DNA of 64,000 bases from Cytobacillus praedii. GTDB lineage: Bacteria; Bacillota; Bacilli; Bacillales; Cytobacillaceae. The notes under the pieces were generated by a model, which saw only the letters and a list, made by a program, of their open reading frames with translations, ran no database searches and was not told where the DNA came from. The translations under genes and the position numbers were made by a program. Shown piece after piece: positions 9,507 through 18,022 of this stretch; the stretch's first letter is position 1, and each line of letters opens with the position of its first letter. Location of the stretch: positions 291,154 to 355,153 of the forward strand of contig NZ_LMBX01000001.1 in the NCBI RefSeq assembly GCF_001439605.1, read 5' to 3'.

Positions 9507-10769
9507 TTAATATTTGTTCATTGCACTCATAGATTTCCCTTGTAACTTAGTAAGATATCGTTTTGTCATAAAACCTAGAAGAACCTCGACAAGGATTGCA
9601 AATAATACAATGACAAACACTTGATCTGAAAAACGATCAAACAACACACCATATAAGGACTGACCAATTGGATAAGAACACATCACGATTGTTGCAACAA
9701 CCGCACTTACTTTTCCTAGCATTTCATTTGGTGTCTCTGTTTGGATAAATGTTTGTGCGAAAATGGTGAAAATCCCTACTGATGCCAGGCATAAAAAAGT
9801 ACTTATACAAATAACACTATAAGCAATCATTGGCTGTATTTGTAGACCTGATACAATTGCTATGGGTAATAGCATTACCCCTCCTAATATGATGAAAACA
9901 TGAGAATTATGAATACTATACTTTTTACCTACTAATCCAATAGTAAGGCCTGCTCCAATCGATCCGATTGCCAAGAAGCTTTCAGCAAAACCGTATAGTT
10001 GTGAACTTAGACCAAGCTGTACTTTTATTATATAAGGCAAGCCAATCATAATCATTGAAGAGAAAAATAAATTTATTGAAGCAACCACTAGTAAAATCTT
10101 AAATAAAACTGGATTATCTTTACTAATAAATGTTAATGCCAGCTTTAAATCCACAATTACTGTATTTATTACTTTTCCATTCGATGCTTGTTTAATAAAA
10201 GGGATCCGTATAAATACTTCTAAGAGTGATGAAATAAAGAATGCAATTGCGCTAACTATAACGATTACCTTTAAATCTAAAAACCCATACAGCATTCCAC
10301 CTAAAATCGGTCCTAAGAAATTAGCAAGGGCATTTACTTGGACAACCACTCCATTTGCTTGTAACAAATGATGGCTATCTACCAATACAGGGATACTTGA
10401 TTGAACAGCTGGTTGATACATAGACTGAATAATGGAGAGAACAATCATCACCCCTGCCACTATGCAGACAATTTGGTTGCTCCCTAATTGTGTAAGAAAA
10501 AAGATACAAACGAATGAAGTGATTATATCCAAACATATCATGATATTCCTGCGATTGACACGATCTGCTAGCACGCCGCCAAAAGGTGATAATAAAATTG
10601 TAGGAATCATTGATACCGCAAGAATACTTCCAAACGCTGCAGCTGAACCAGTCTCATCCAAAATATACAGTGAAAGAGAAAAACGCAGAATAGAATTGCC
10701 GAATAAAGAAATAATTTGGCCAATAATCAAAAGCGTAAAATCTTTTTGAAATAGTGTACGTTCCTTCAT
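9507..10769 (-). CDS. MFS drug-exporter-like transporter
   Basis: Major facilitator of the 12-helix efflux type (420 residues), resembling the macrolide/multidrug MFS exporters of Firmicutes; the substrate cannot be told. The loop 2-3 motif GGVLADRVNRRNIM (motif A) is seen near residue 70. The frame is open to 10811, but the ATG at 10769 (MKERTLFQ) has GAAGGGA upstream and starts the conserved region. It lies 93 bp downstream of a TetR gene on the same strand, so it is probably that regulator's target. A half-copy of the TetR operator (GGTATGTAT at 10817-10825) lies before it. Confidence 0.85.
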   Translation of the reverse strand: MKERTLFQKDFTLLIIGQIISLFGNSILRFSLSLYILDETGSAAAFGSILAVSMIPTILLSPFGGVLADRVNRRNIMICLDIITSFVCIFFLTQLGSNQIVCIVAGVMIVLSIIQSMYQPAVQSSIPVLVDSHHLLQANGVVVQVNALANFLGPILGGMLYGFLDLKVIVIVSAIAFFISSLLEVFIRIPFIKQASNGKVINTVIVDLKLALTFISKDNPVLFKILLVVASINLFFSSMIMIGLPYIIKVQLGLSSQLYGFAESFLAIGSIGAGLTIGLVGKKYSIHNSHVFIILGGVMLLPIAIVSGLQIQPMIAYSVICISTFLCLASVGIFTIFAQTFIQTETPNEMLGKVSAVVATIVMCSYPIGQSLYGVLFDRFSDQVFVIVLFAILVEVLLGFMTKRYLTKLQGKSMSAMNKY

Positions 10770-10840
10770 TAAAATTTCTTCCCTTCGTAAAAAATAAACA
10801 AAACAAACCAACCGACGGTATGTATTATTTAAATAATATA

Positions 10841-10858
10841 CTGCCTTCTTAAAGGCAG
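10841..10858 (-). other. Small hairpin between tetR and the MFS gene
   Basis: CTGCCTT / AAGGCAG form a 7-bp stem with a 4-base loop just after the tetR stop. It has no T-tract, so it may only partly terminate transcription. The adjoining 16-bp palindrome TATTATTTAAATAATA (10824-10839) is perfect. Confidence 0.5.
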
Positions 10859-10862
10859 CTCA

Positions 10863-11501
10863 TTATTTAAATATGTTTTTCAGATAATTATTCATTGCAT
10901 TAAAAACATCTTCGTCTATAAATGGAATACCCATAAGTTCAGTAAGTTCTTTTAAATACAAAATTTTACGTTCTAAATCTGTTTCATTTCCTTGACCAAT
11001 CATTGGACTTAGCCAAACGTTATTTAATAATAAGATAACTTCACTCGCACTTTTGCTATCCGCAATAGAAATTGAGCCATCTTTTTTTCCTTCTTCGATC
11101 AGCTCTTGTAAGATTGGAACACCATGTTTCAGCGTACCATTCAATAAGATACTTACGAATTTAGGATTTTCCGTTAAAGATATAGCCATTTTATCAAACT
11201 GCTGCTTTTCAAGATTCTCAAATTCAGTACAGATAATCTTTTTTAGTTTCTGCAATCCATTTAAATGGTTAAGATTTTTGAACTTTTCAATTGAATTTGG
11301 ATAATAGAAACCCTTATCACCAATTGCAAGCAAGATGTCTTCCTTTGATTTGAAGTGATGATAAATAGCGCCTTTACTCATGCCCAATTCATTTATAATA
11401 TCTTGAATTGTTGTTTGTTCATAACCCTTTTCTAAAAATAATCGATACGAAATTGAAAGGATTTGTTCAATGGTTTTTTCAGGATATTTATTTCTAGCCA
11501 T
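10863..11501 (-). CDS. TetR/AcrR-family transcriptional repressor
   Basis: About 212 residues. The N-terminal helix-turn-helix is clear: GYEQTTIQDIINELGMSKGA then IYHHFKSKEDIL, the canonical TetR recognition region. The C-terminal ligand domain does not reveal the inducer. The ATG at 11501 (MARNKYPE) has AAGGAGG at ideal spacing; the longer reading to 11546 would run through the operator. It is transcribed toward the MFS gene and probably represses itself and that gene. Confidence 0.88.
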   Translation of the reverse strand: MARNKYPEKTIEQILSISYRLFLEKGYEQTTIQDIINELGMSKGAIYHHFKSKEDILLAIGDKGFYYPNSIEKFKNLNHLNGLQKLKKIICTEFENLEKQQFDKMAISLTENPKFVSILLNGTLKHGVPILQELIEEGKKDGSISIADSKSASEVILLLNNVWLSPMIGQGNETDLERKILYLKELTELMGIPFIDEDVFNAMNNYLKNIFK

Positions 11502-11510
11502 GTTTCCTCC

Positions 11511-11537
11511 TTTATACATACCAATGGTATGTATAAA
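11511..11537. promoter_or_regulatory. TetR operator: 12-bp perfect inverted repeat
   Basis: TTTATACATACC and its exact complement GGTATGTATAAA are separated by 3 bases (AAT). The palindrome lies between the proposed tetR -10 and its ribosome binding site, the usual place for autorepression by a TetR protein. Assignment to this TetR is inference. Confidence 0.8.
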
Positions 11538-11565
11538 GGGTAGCACTTCGAAAATTATAAGTCAA
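11537..11565 (-). promoter_or_regulatory. Candidate SigA promoter of tetR
   Basis: On the minus strand, TTGACT and TACCCT are 17 bp apart. The -35 is good and the -10 is weak. It abuts the operator palindrome. Confidence 0.45.
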
Positions 11566-11684
11566 ATACATCTAAATAAATGAAAAAAGGATGTAGATTG
11601 AAAATGCAATATGGCGCACAGGCGGAAAGTGGATGAAGTGCAGGAAGAAATTTATGTACGAACATCAAAAAATAAGACAATATG

Positions 11685-11718
11685 AAAGAGATTTGGACAT
11701 ATTCCGATCTCTTTTTTT
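11685..11718 (+). terminator. Orphan terminator-like hairpin
   Basis: AAAGAGAT / ATCTCTTT (8 bp, 14-base loop with an inner GGA/TCC pair) runs into seven T on the plus strand. No plus-strand gene precedes it; tetR is transcribed away to the left. The rest of 11566-11920 shows no gene. Confidence 0.6.
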
Positions 11719-11920
11719 GCGTGTGGTTTAATAACCCTGTGAGATTCCTCCGCATTTGAAAGTACCTGTCGATAGATGAAGGATGAAAAACACCGGATTT
11801 TTGTAACAATATAGGAATGCAGTTCGCCTAATACATGGGACAGGATTTCAAACGGTAAAATATGTTAATATGGAAGCTGGGTGCAGATGCAGATATATTC
11901 ATGTTGAAAGGAGTGTTCGT

Positions 11921-12166
11921 ATGATATCTGGATTCGGACAGCAGGCATTAATTAGCATTCTATCCCATTTAGCGTTTATTGCACTTGCATGGTGGGCTTT
12001 ACAGGCATTGCGAATTGACCAAATTTTAAAGCCAAATCGCGTATTCCAAGCAAGAGTATTATACATATTACTATCTATTGTTATCGGATCATCTGTAAGT
12101 AATTTCTTCCTTGATTATCTCCTATGGTCCCAGCAGCTTCCTCTTATATTGCAAATTGTCTATTAA
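11921..12166 (+). CDS. ywzB: DUF1146-family small membrane protein YwzB
   Basis: Two-helix membrane protein of 81 residues. Its position before ywmB-murA and its pattern (GFGQQALISILSHLAFIALAW, then RVFQARVLYILLSIVIG) fit the YwzB/DUF1146 family, whose function is not known. The frame is open from 11870, but the ATG at 11921 has AAAGGAG 7 bases upstream. Confidence 0.85.
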   Translation: MISGFGQQALISILSHLAFIALAWWALQALRIDQILKPNRVFQARVLYILLSIVIGSSVSNFFLDYLLWSQQLPLILQIVY

Positions 12167-12509
12167 GGAGAGAATCTAATCAAGAAATCGGGCTATCTTG
12201 CCGATTTCTCTCGAAACTCATAAATATAGGCCTTCGTACATGTTTTCATTTTGGTTATTATTAAGTACAATTCTATTTGTTATGCTTATTTTTCACGTTG
12301 AATGATCAGAAGTACTCCCAATTTATTCGCTGATGAATATAATAACGAGACTAGTTTTTTTCAACAAAAATAATGGGAAATGTGTGACTGGTATGGAATG
12401 AATAATCCTTCCCAGTTTACCTGAATCGCTTTTGTCAAAAAGTGACGACTTTTCCTGCGTATGCTCCTCTTCTCCTTGGTAACAATTGTAGTAAGGGGAG
12501 GAGTTACAA
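12167..12509 (+). other. ywzB-ywmB intergenic region with hairpin
   Basis: A 9-bp stem AGAAATCGG / CCGATTTCT (12183-12209) follows ywzB but lacks a T-tract. At 12240 an ATG opens a 21-codon hydrophobic peptide (MFSFWLLLSTI...) without a clear ribosome binding site, so it is not called. Nothing else is recognised. Confidence 0.55.
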
Positions 12510-13250
12510 TTGAAAAAAACAAAAAAGATTTTTGCAATAGTCGTACTTATAGGTTTTATGTTAGTAAATCTTGGGAATAAAACGACAGTAGCTGATGGGG
12601 AGCTTGACTTATTAAAAATAGCGTCCGTTTTACAGGACGAGAATATTTTAATCAGTGAATGGTCTTTACATGCAAGAGAAAAAATGGAAATGCTTGATGA
12701 GGCGGAAATAAAGGAATATAAAGATGAGCTTCAGAGGCAATTTCCAAACTGGGAATGGTCGGTCCAATCAAGCGAAGGTCATTCTGAAGCTGTTGCTGTC
12801 TTAAAACATGAAAGTAAAACAGAAACAATAAAAATTCTATCTACCCCCATAAAAGACCAATATCAAACGTATGTGATTTATGAGGTGAAAGGACAAGGAT
12901 GGAATCAAAAGATTGAGGAAAATTTACCAAAAAGAATAGCTGACAGAATAACTGACATATTTCGAGGAAATGCCACAACTTTCTCTTGTATCAAAGGCGA
13001 ATTCAATGATAAAATAGATAAGACTTTGCCATTGGAAATGAAGCACTTATTAGCTGTTTTTAAAGCAAAGGAAGTCGAGGCATTAAAGGAAGATGCCTTT
13101 ATTTCTAGCTCGGCCTATTCGACAATGTTTTCAGAATCTGTTGAAGCTGGCGAAAAGGAAATGAATGTACAACTAGGAATACGAAATCAAGGAATGGGCG
13201 GAAAGACTACCATTGTAGTTGGCACACCTATTATAACGATTGAATATTAA
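12510..13250 (+). CDS. ywmB: YwmB family exported protein
   Basis: 246 residues with an N-terminal signal segment (KKIFAIVVLIGFMLVNLG). The rest matches the YwmB/DUF1779 family in layout (ISEWSLHAREKM... near residue 50, GNATTFSCIKGEF near 152), which sits next to murA in many bacilli. Its function is unproven. It starts with TTG at 12510, 8 bases after AGGGGAGG. murA follows 33 bp later and the two are probably co-transcribed. Confidence 0.85.
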   Translation: MKKTKKIFAIVVLIGFMLVNLGNKTTVADGELDLLKIASVLQDENILISEWSLHAREKMEMLDEAEIKEYKDELQRQFPNWEWSVQSSEGHSEAVAVLKHESKTETIKILSTPIKDQYQTYVIYEVKGQGWNQKIEENLPKRIADRITDIFRGNATTFSCIKGEFNDKIDKTLPLEMKHLLAVFKAKEVEALKEDAFISSSAYSTMFSESVEAGEKEMNVQLGIRNQGMGGKTTIVVGTPIITIEY

Positions 13251-13283
13251 TATAGAGAAAATGGACGCGGAGGGGAATACACT

Positions 13284-14597
13284 TTGGAAAAAATCATCGT
13301 CCGCGGCGGCAATAGGCTAAGCGGTACTGTCAAAGTAGAAGGAGCAAAGAATGCTGTCTTACCGGTTATCGCCGCAACACTATTAGCAAGTGATGGGAAA
13401 AGCGTAATTCGTGATGTACCAACACTCTCCGATGTATATACGATCAATGAAGTATTACGCTATTTAAACGCTGAAGTTGCGTTTAAAGATAACACCGTTA
13501 CTGTAAATGCATCCCGAGAGTTAAGTGTTGAAGCGCCTTTTGAATATGTACGCAAAATGCGTGCTTCCGTTTTAGTTATGGGCTCATTATTAGCACGTAA
13601 TGGCCGTGCACGAGTAGCTTTGCCAGGAGGATGTGCAATTGGTTCTCGCCCGATTGATCAGCATTTAAAGGGCTTTGAAGCAATGGGTGCAACTGTAAAG
13701 GTTGGCAACGGCTTTATTGAAGCAGAGGCTGCTGGTGGACGCCTGCACGGAGCGAAAATATATCTTGATTTCCCAAGCGTAGGGGCTACTGAAAATATTA
13801 TGATGGCTGCTACCCTTGCAAAAGGAACAACCATTTTGGAAAACGTTGCCAAGGAACCGGAAATTGTTGACCTGGCAAACTTCCTTAATAAAATGGGTGC
13901 AAAAGTAAGAGGTGCTGGAACAGGCACAATTCGTATTGAAGGTGTCGATGTATTATTCGGCGCAGATCACAATATCATTCCTGACCGTATTGAAGCAGGA
14001 ACCTTTATGGTTGCAGCTGCAATAACAGGAGGAGATGTACTTGTACAAGGAGCAGTTCCAGAACATTCGACTTCATTAATTGCAAAGATGGAAGAAATGG
14101 GCGTTATTTTTATCGAAGAAGCAGAAGGTATCCGTGTTTTAGGACCAGATAAATTAAAAGCTGTTGATATTAAAACAATGCCACACCCAGGATTTCCAAC
14201 AGATATGCAATCTCAAATGATGGCGTTATTGCTTCATGCAAAAGGCACAAGTGTCATTACAGAAACAGTGTTTGAAAATCGTTTCATGCATGTCGAAGAA
14301 TTCCGCCGCATGAATGCTGATATTAAAATAGAAGGTCGCTCAGTGATTATGAATGGTCCGTCTAATCTTCAGGGAGCTGAAGTAGCGGCAACAGATCTTC
14401 GTGCTGCAGCTGCATTAATTCTAACTGGATTAGTAGCTGACGGGGTGACTCGTGTGACTGAATTAAAGCATTTAGATCGCGGCTATGTTAACTTCCATCA
14501 GAAGCTTGCTGGACTAGGTGCAGATATTGAACGTATTTCTGAACAAGAAGAAACTAGTGTAAAAGAACAAGCATACATTACTGATATGAATGCCTAA
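13284..14597 (+). CDS. murA: UDP-N-acetylglucosamine 1-carboxyvinyltransferase
   Basis: Cytoplasmic enzyme that transfers enolpyruvate from PEP to UDP-GlcNAc, the first committed step of peptidoglycan synthesis and the fosfomycin target. It has 437 residues, very close to B. subtilis MurAA throughout. The catalytic cysteine is Cys117 in [15 protein letters not shown]. The start is TTG at 13284 behind GCGGAGGGG. It ends just before a terminator. Confidence 0.97.
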   Translation: MEKIIVRGGNRLSGTVKVEGAKNAVLPVIAATLLASDGKSVIRDVPTLSDVYTINEVLRYLNAEVAFKDNTVTVNASRELSVEAPFEYVRKMRASVLVMGSLLARNGRARVALPGGCAIGSRPIDQHLKGFEAMGATVKVGNGFIEAEAAGGRLHGAKIYLDFPSVGATENIMMAATLAKGTTILENVAKEPEIVDLANFLNKMGAKVRGAGTGTIRIEGVDVLFGADHNIIPDRIEAGTFMVAAAITGGDVLVQGAVPEHSTSLIAKMEEMGVIFIEEAEGIRVLGPDKLKAVDIKTMPHPGFPTDMQSQMMALLLHAKGTSVITETVFENRFMHVEEFRRMNADIKIEGRSVIMNGPSNLQGAEVAATDLRAAAALILTGLVADGVTRVTELKHLDRGYVNFHQKLAGLGADIERISEQEETSVKEQAYITDMNA

Positions 14598-14605
14598 TTT
14601 TTAAT

Positions 14606-14659
14606 AAAAACGCATGATTCACCTGTCAGACTTCTGACTAGTTGAGTCATGCGTTTTTT
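14606..14659 (+). terminator. murA terminator
   Basis: AAAAACGCATGA pairs with TCATGCGTTTTT around a long loop that holds an inner GTCAGA/TCTGAC stem. A T-run closes it. Confidence 0.88.
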
Positions 14660-14718
14660 ATTTGTATGAAGTCATGCAGATGTTTTTTGGAAAATAAATC
14701 TAGCATAATTGGAGGTAT

Positions 14719-15276
14719 ATCGGGTATTTCCTGAAATTTATCGAGTATTTCCTGAAATTTATCAAGCATATCCCGGAAGTTATCAAGCATCTGCCGAGAT
14801 ATATCGAGTAATTCGAACGGATTAGTACCCAAATAGAAAATATCTAGCATCTAAGAAGGAATATTGAGCATTTCCTGGAAGTAATCGAGCATTTTTCGAG
14901 ATATATCGAGCAATTCAAACGTATCAAGTCCGAAATAATAAATATCAAGAAGATTAGAAGGCATATCAAGTATTTCCAGAAATTTATCAAGCATTTCCCG
15001 AAAGTTATCAAGCATCTGCCGAGATATATCGAGCAATTCGAATGTATCAGTCCCCGAAATAAAAAAATATCAAGAAGATTAGAAGGCTTATCAAGTATTT
15101 CCTGGAATTTATCTCGCATTTCCCAAAAGTTATCAAGCATCTTCCGAGATATATCGTGTAATTCGAACGTATTAGGTCCGAAATAACAAATATCTAGCAT
15201 ATTAGAAAGAATATCGAGCATTTCCTGAAATTTATCTCGCATTTCCCAAAAGTTATCTAGCATTTCCCGATCCCCT
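14719..15276. repeat. 21-bp tandem array with ~125-bp higher-order unit
   Basis: About 26 monomers of type TTATCAAGCATTTCCCGAAAG. The ATC anchor recurs at exact 21-bp steps (14719, 14740, 14761, 14782, 14803, then 14842, 14863, 14884, 14905, and so on). An 18-bp monomer marks each higher-order unit; its ATTCGAACG block recurs at 14811, 14913, 15036 and 15161. Read on the minus strand it encodes a heptad-like peptide (MLDNFREMLDKFQE) in about 41-residue repeats. That frame is broken by a TAG at 14851-14853 and by a 23-bp step at the A-run near 15061, so it is not called as a gene. Confidence 0.9.
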
Positions 15277-15310
15277 TATTATTCCTGCCTCAGATCCTTC
15301 AAAAATTTAG

Positions 15311-15340
15311 TCATAATCGCTTGTCCAATCCCATAAGAAT
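15311..15340 (+). promoter_or_regulatory. SigE promoter of spoIID
   Basis: TCATAAT, 14 bp, then CATAAGAAT fits the mother-cell SigE consensus. spoIID is a classical SigE gene in B. subtilis. Confidence 0.75.
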
Positions 15341-15398
15341 GAATGGAGACGGGACTCATTGGGAGTCTTAAGATTACATTCGTATGGAGGCTTAAATC

Positions 15399-16436
15399 AT
15401 GAACACACCAAAATTCAAACTTTTCATCGTACTAGGCGCATTATTGTTTGTCATCACACTTATGATTCCATCCTTGGTCGTGCTTCCTTTCACAGAGGAT
15501 CAAGTAACCGGAAAACTTGGGGAGCAGCTAAAAAAGGGGGAAAGCCCGGCGGAAACAAAGGTCACGTCTTCTGGTCCAGCAGTCGAAGTAGCTGTTTTCC
15601 AAATGCAGAAGAAGCAAACAGTCACACTTCCTCTTGAAGAATATATTGTAGGTGTCGTTGCATCTGAGATGCCGAGAGAGTTTGAGAAAGAAGCGTTAAA
15701 GGCACAGGCATTGGCTGCCAGAACATATATTGTTAATCAAATGCTGAAAGAAAGTAAAACGGAGCTACCAGGTGGAGCGCTAGTAACCGATACCATTCAG
15801 CACCAAGTATATAAGGATGATGCGGAGTTAAGAAGGATTTTCAAAGATGATTATAGCTGGGCGATAAAGAAAATTAGAGAAGCGGTAAACGAAACGAGCG
15901 GACAAATCATCACCTATAATGGCTCACCGATCGATGCGAGTTTCTTTTCAACTAGTAATGGTTATACAGAAAACCCGGAAGAAGTATGGCTAATGCCGCT
16001 TCCTTATTTAAAAAGTGTAGAAAGTCCATGGGATCTTGATTCCCCTAAATTCGTTGGCCAAAAGGTATTTACTGTCTCGGAATTCGAGCAAAAGCTTGGT
16101 GTTAAGCTGCCAAATAACAGCACAATCGGAAACGTAACAGAAAGAACTGCCGGCAAACGCGTAGGCGAGGTAGAAATCAATGGCAAAGTCTTAAAGGGGA
16201 AGGATATACGAGATACGCTTGGTTTAAAGTCTACAGACTTCACCTGGGAGCGCAAAGGAGACAAAATTATTATTAACACTAAGGGGAATGGCCATGGAGT
16301 CGGAATGAGCCAATACGGAGCGAATGGGATGGCTGCGGAGGGCAAGAGTTATAAAGACATCATTGCTCATTATTATCAAGGGGTAGAAGTAACCGCATCC
16401 GACAATATCCTGACAAAGGTTCTGGCAAAAAAGTAA
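15399..16436 (+). CDS. spoIID: Stage II sporulation protein D (lytic transglycosylase)
   Basis: Mother-cell peptidoglycan hydrolase that works with SpoIIM and SpoIIP to drive engulfment. It has 345 residues: a membrane anchor at 8-30, then the SpoIID domain. Glu90 in VASEMPREFEKEALKAQ corresponds to the catalytic glutamate. FFSTSNGYTENPEEVW and ESPWDLDSP are further family motifs, and NTKGNGHGVGMSQYGANGMA lies near the C-terminus. ATG with GGAGG upstream. Preceded by a SigE promoter. Confidence 0.97.
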   Translation: MNTPKFKLFIVLGALLFVITLMIPSLVVLPFTEDQVTGKLGEQLKKGESPAETKVTSSGPAVEVAVFQMQKKQTVTLPLEEYIVGVVASEMPREFEKEALKAQALAARTYIVNQMLKESKTELPGGALVTDTIQHQVYKDDAELRRIFKDDYSWAIKKIREAVNETSGQIITYNGSPIDASFFSTSNGYTENPEEVWLMPLPYLKSVESPWDLDSPKFVGQKVFTVSEFEQKLGVKLPNNSTIGNVTERTAGKRVGEVEINGKVLKGKDIRDTLGLKSTDFTWERKGDKIIINTKGNGHGVGMSQYGANGMAAEGKSYKDIIAHYYQGVEVTASDNILTKVLAKK

Positions 16437-16452
16437 AATGCTCCCCATGCAA

Positions 16453-16500
16453 AAGAGAGTTATCGCATAGTAATAGCGATAACTCTCTTATTAAGCTTTT
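16453..16500. terminator. Bidirectional terminator between spoIID and the vanZ-like gene
   Basis: A 14-bp perfect stem (AAGAGAGTTATCGC / GCGATAACTCTCTT) with a 9-base loop has T-rich sequence on both sides. Confidence 0.88.
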
Positions 16501-16910
16501 TTCAGAAAGCGAAGGAATGATGCAATCTTTGAAAACCGGTTATGAAAGGAAGCGCGGTCAATGAAATACCAGCAAATCGCTACACCGGTTACATCTTTAA
16601 CAACATCTATCAATGTTGCAGATCGTGCAGGTACAAATGATTGATGAATCTCGTCTGTGACCCCATACAGGCAGGCAATGACAGCACAAACGAGATTAAT
16701 CCTTTTGGAAAAAGGAATCTTTGTTGTATGCATCGCAAAGACGAAAAATAAATAAAGGATGGCAAATTCGATTAAATGCATGGATTCCTTAATAAATCTG
16801 TCAATTGACAGATCGGGAAGCTCAACTACTGCATTAGCCGGGAAGCTTGAGAGCGTCCAAATAATCCCCATATATAAGATAGGAAGAACCCTGAAAATCC
16901 ATTTCCACAT
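16491..16910 (-). CDS. VanZ-like membrane protein
   Basis: 139 residues with about four membrane helices. Motifs typical of the VanZ-like family are HLIEFAILYLFF (about 45-56) and GVTDEIHQSFVPARSATLID (about 83-102). In enterococci VanZ raises teicoplanin tolerance, but for chromosomal homologues in bacilli the role is unknown. The ATG follows AAAGGAG. It converges on spoIID. Confidence 0.88.
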   Translation of the reverse strand: MWKWIFRVLPILYMGIIWTLSSFPANAVVELPDLSIDRFIKESMHLIEFAILYLFFVFAMHTTKIPFSKRINLVCAVIACLYGVTDEIHQSFVPARSATLIDVVKDVTGVAICWYFIDRASFHNRFSKIASFLRFLKKA

Positions 16911-17003
16911 GTAAAAAAACTCCTTTTAAAAATAATTTATCTTTCATGAATAATTTCCTCACGCTTATCAAAAAATAATCTAAAAAAATTTTTTTCTCCG
17001 CGT

Positions 17004-17032
17004 GTATATATTTCTTCTATTCTGTTCAGAAT
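17004..17032 (+). promoter_or_regulatory. Candidate SigF promoter of spoIIQ
   Basis: GTATA, 15 bp, then GTTCAGAAT resembles the forespore SigF consensus. The -10 is imperfect and the leader would be short. Confidence 0.5.
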
Positions 17033-17051
17033 GATTGCTGAGGTGATGATA

Positions 17052-17990
17052 ATGAGAGAGGAAGAAAAGAAACGATCTTCTCAAAATTCCAGCTTTAAGC
17101 GCTTTTTCAAAAAGCGTTGGGCATTCCCAGCTATCTACATTGCAAGTGCAGCAATCATTCTAAGTGCGGTCCTTTGGTACCAGAACAGCAATAGCGCGAA
17201 GAATCAAGATGACTTTGATTATAATGCGACTGATGTTCCAGGGAAAAATATCAATGAACCAGCAGTTGAAGTAAACCGTCAAATGGAAAACTTCATTATG
17301 CCTGTAAAAGAGGCAGATTCGCCAGTCATTCAAAGACATTTCTATGATATGAATGGCAAGGCAGAAGAACAAGAAGCAGCTCTCGTATTCTACAATAACA
17401 GTTACCATCAAAATACTGGTGTAGATATTGGGATTGAGAGCGGCGAAACATTTGATGTCATTGCAGCACTTAGCGGTACCGTAACGAAAGTAGCTGAAGA
17501 TGTACTATTGGGAAATGTCATTGAAATTGAACATGACAATGGAATTGTAACACAATATCAGTCTGTTACAGAGATGAATGTTGAGGTTGGCGATCAAGTT
17601 AAACAAGGACAAGTTCTTGCAAAAGCAGGAGAAAGCATGTTTGATGAAGAATCAGGTGTTCATGTACACTTTGAAATTCGCAAAGATGGTGTTCCTGTAA
17701 ATCCGCATAATTACTTCCAAAAGCCATTAAGCTCTCTACAAGAGGACGCTTCATCAGACAAGGCGAAAGCAACTGATGAAGAAAAGGCAGAAGAGGACAA
17801 GGCTTCAGACGAGTCATCAACAGAAGATGGAAAGTCACTTGAGGATGATCAATCATTAGAAGATGACAAGTCGCTTGAGGAAGATAAATCATCAGAAGAA
17901 AATGCTGGTGATGAAGAAAAGGATGCAGGCGAAAAAGACAAAACAGAAGATGATACGAAACAGGATAAAAAAGAATCTGCAGATGCATAA
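17052..17990 (+). CDS. spoIIQ: Stage II sporulation protein Q
   Basis: Forespore membrane protein that binds SpoIIIAH across the septum and forms part of the feeding-tube channel. 312 residues: membrane segment about 27-45, degenerate LytM/M23 domain about 110-225, then an acidic Glu/Asp/Ser/Lys tail of about 80 residues. The start MREEEKKR matches B. subtilis SpoIIQ, so ATG 17052 is chosen over 17031. In HxGxD the His is Asn (NTGVD), while HVHFE is kept. Loss of this His is also known in B. subtilis SpoIIQ, so it is probably not an active protease. Confidence 0.95.
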   Translation: MREEEKKRSSQNSSFKRFFKKRWAFPAIYIASAAIILSAVLWYQNSNSAKNQDDFDYNATDVPGKNINEPAVEVNRQMENFIMPVKEADSPVIQRHFYDMNGKAEEQEAALVFYNNSYHQNTGVDIGIESGETFDVIAALSGTVTKVAEDVLLGNVIEIEHDNGIVTQYQSVTEMNVEVGDQVKQGQVLAKAGESMFDEESGVHVHFEIRKDGVPVNPHNYFQKPLSSLQEDASSDKAKATDEEKAEEDKASDESSTEDGKSLEDDQSLEDDKSLEEDKSSEENAGDEEKDAGEKDKTEDDTKQDKKESADA

Positions 17991-17995
17991 GAAAA

Positions 17996-18019
17996 ACCCG
18001 CCAACTGGCGGGTCTTTTT
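17996..18019. terminator. Terminator between spoIIQ and the chemoreceptor gene
   Basis: ACCCGCCA / TGGCGGGT with T-runs on both sides serves both converging genes. Confidence 0.85.
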
Positions 18020-18022
18020 GTT

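Noticed and set aside
11555-11809. 84-codon minus-strand ORF upstream of tetR
   Set aside because: No ribosome binding site, no family resemblance, and it runs through a terminator hairpin.
12240-12305. 21-codon hydrophobic peptide between ywzB and ywmB
   Set aside because: Composition fits a membrane peptide, but there is no clear ribosome binding site and no known homologue to support it.
14647-15263. Minus-strand genes for MLDNFREMLDKF-type peptides
   Set aside because: No ribosome binding sites, internal stop and frameshift, and the frames coincide exactly with the tandem array.
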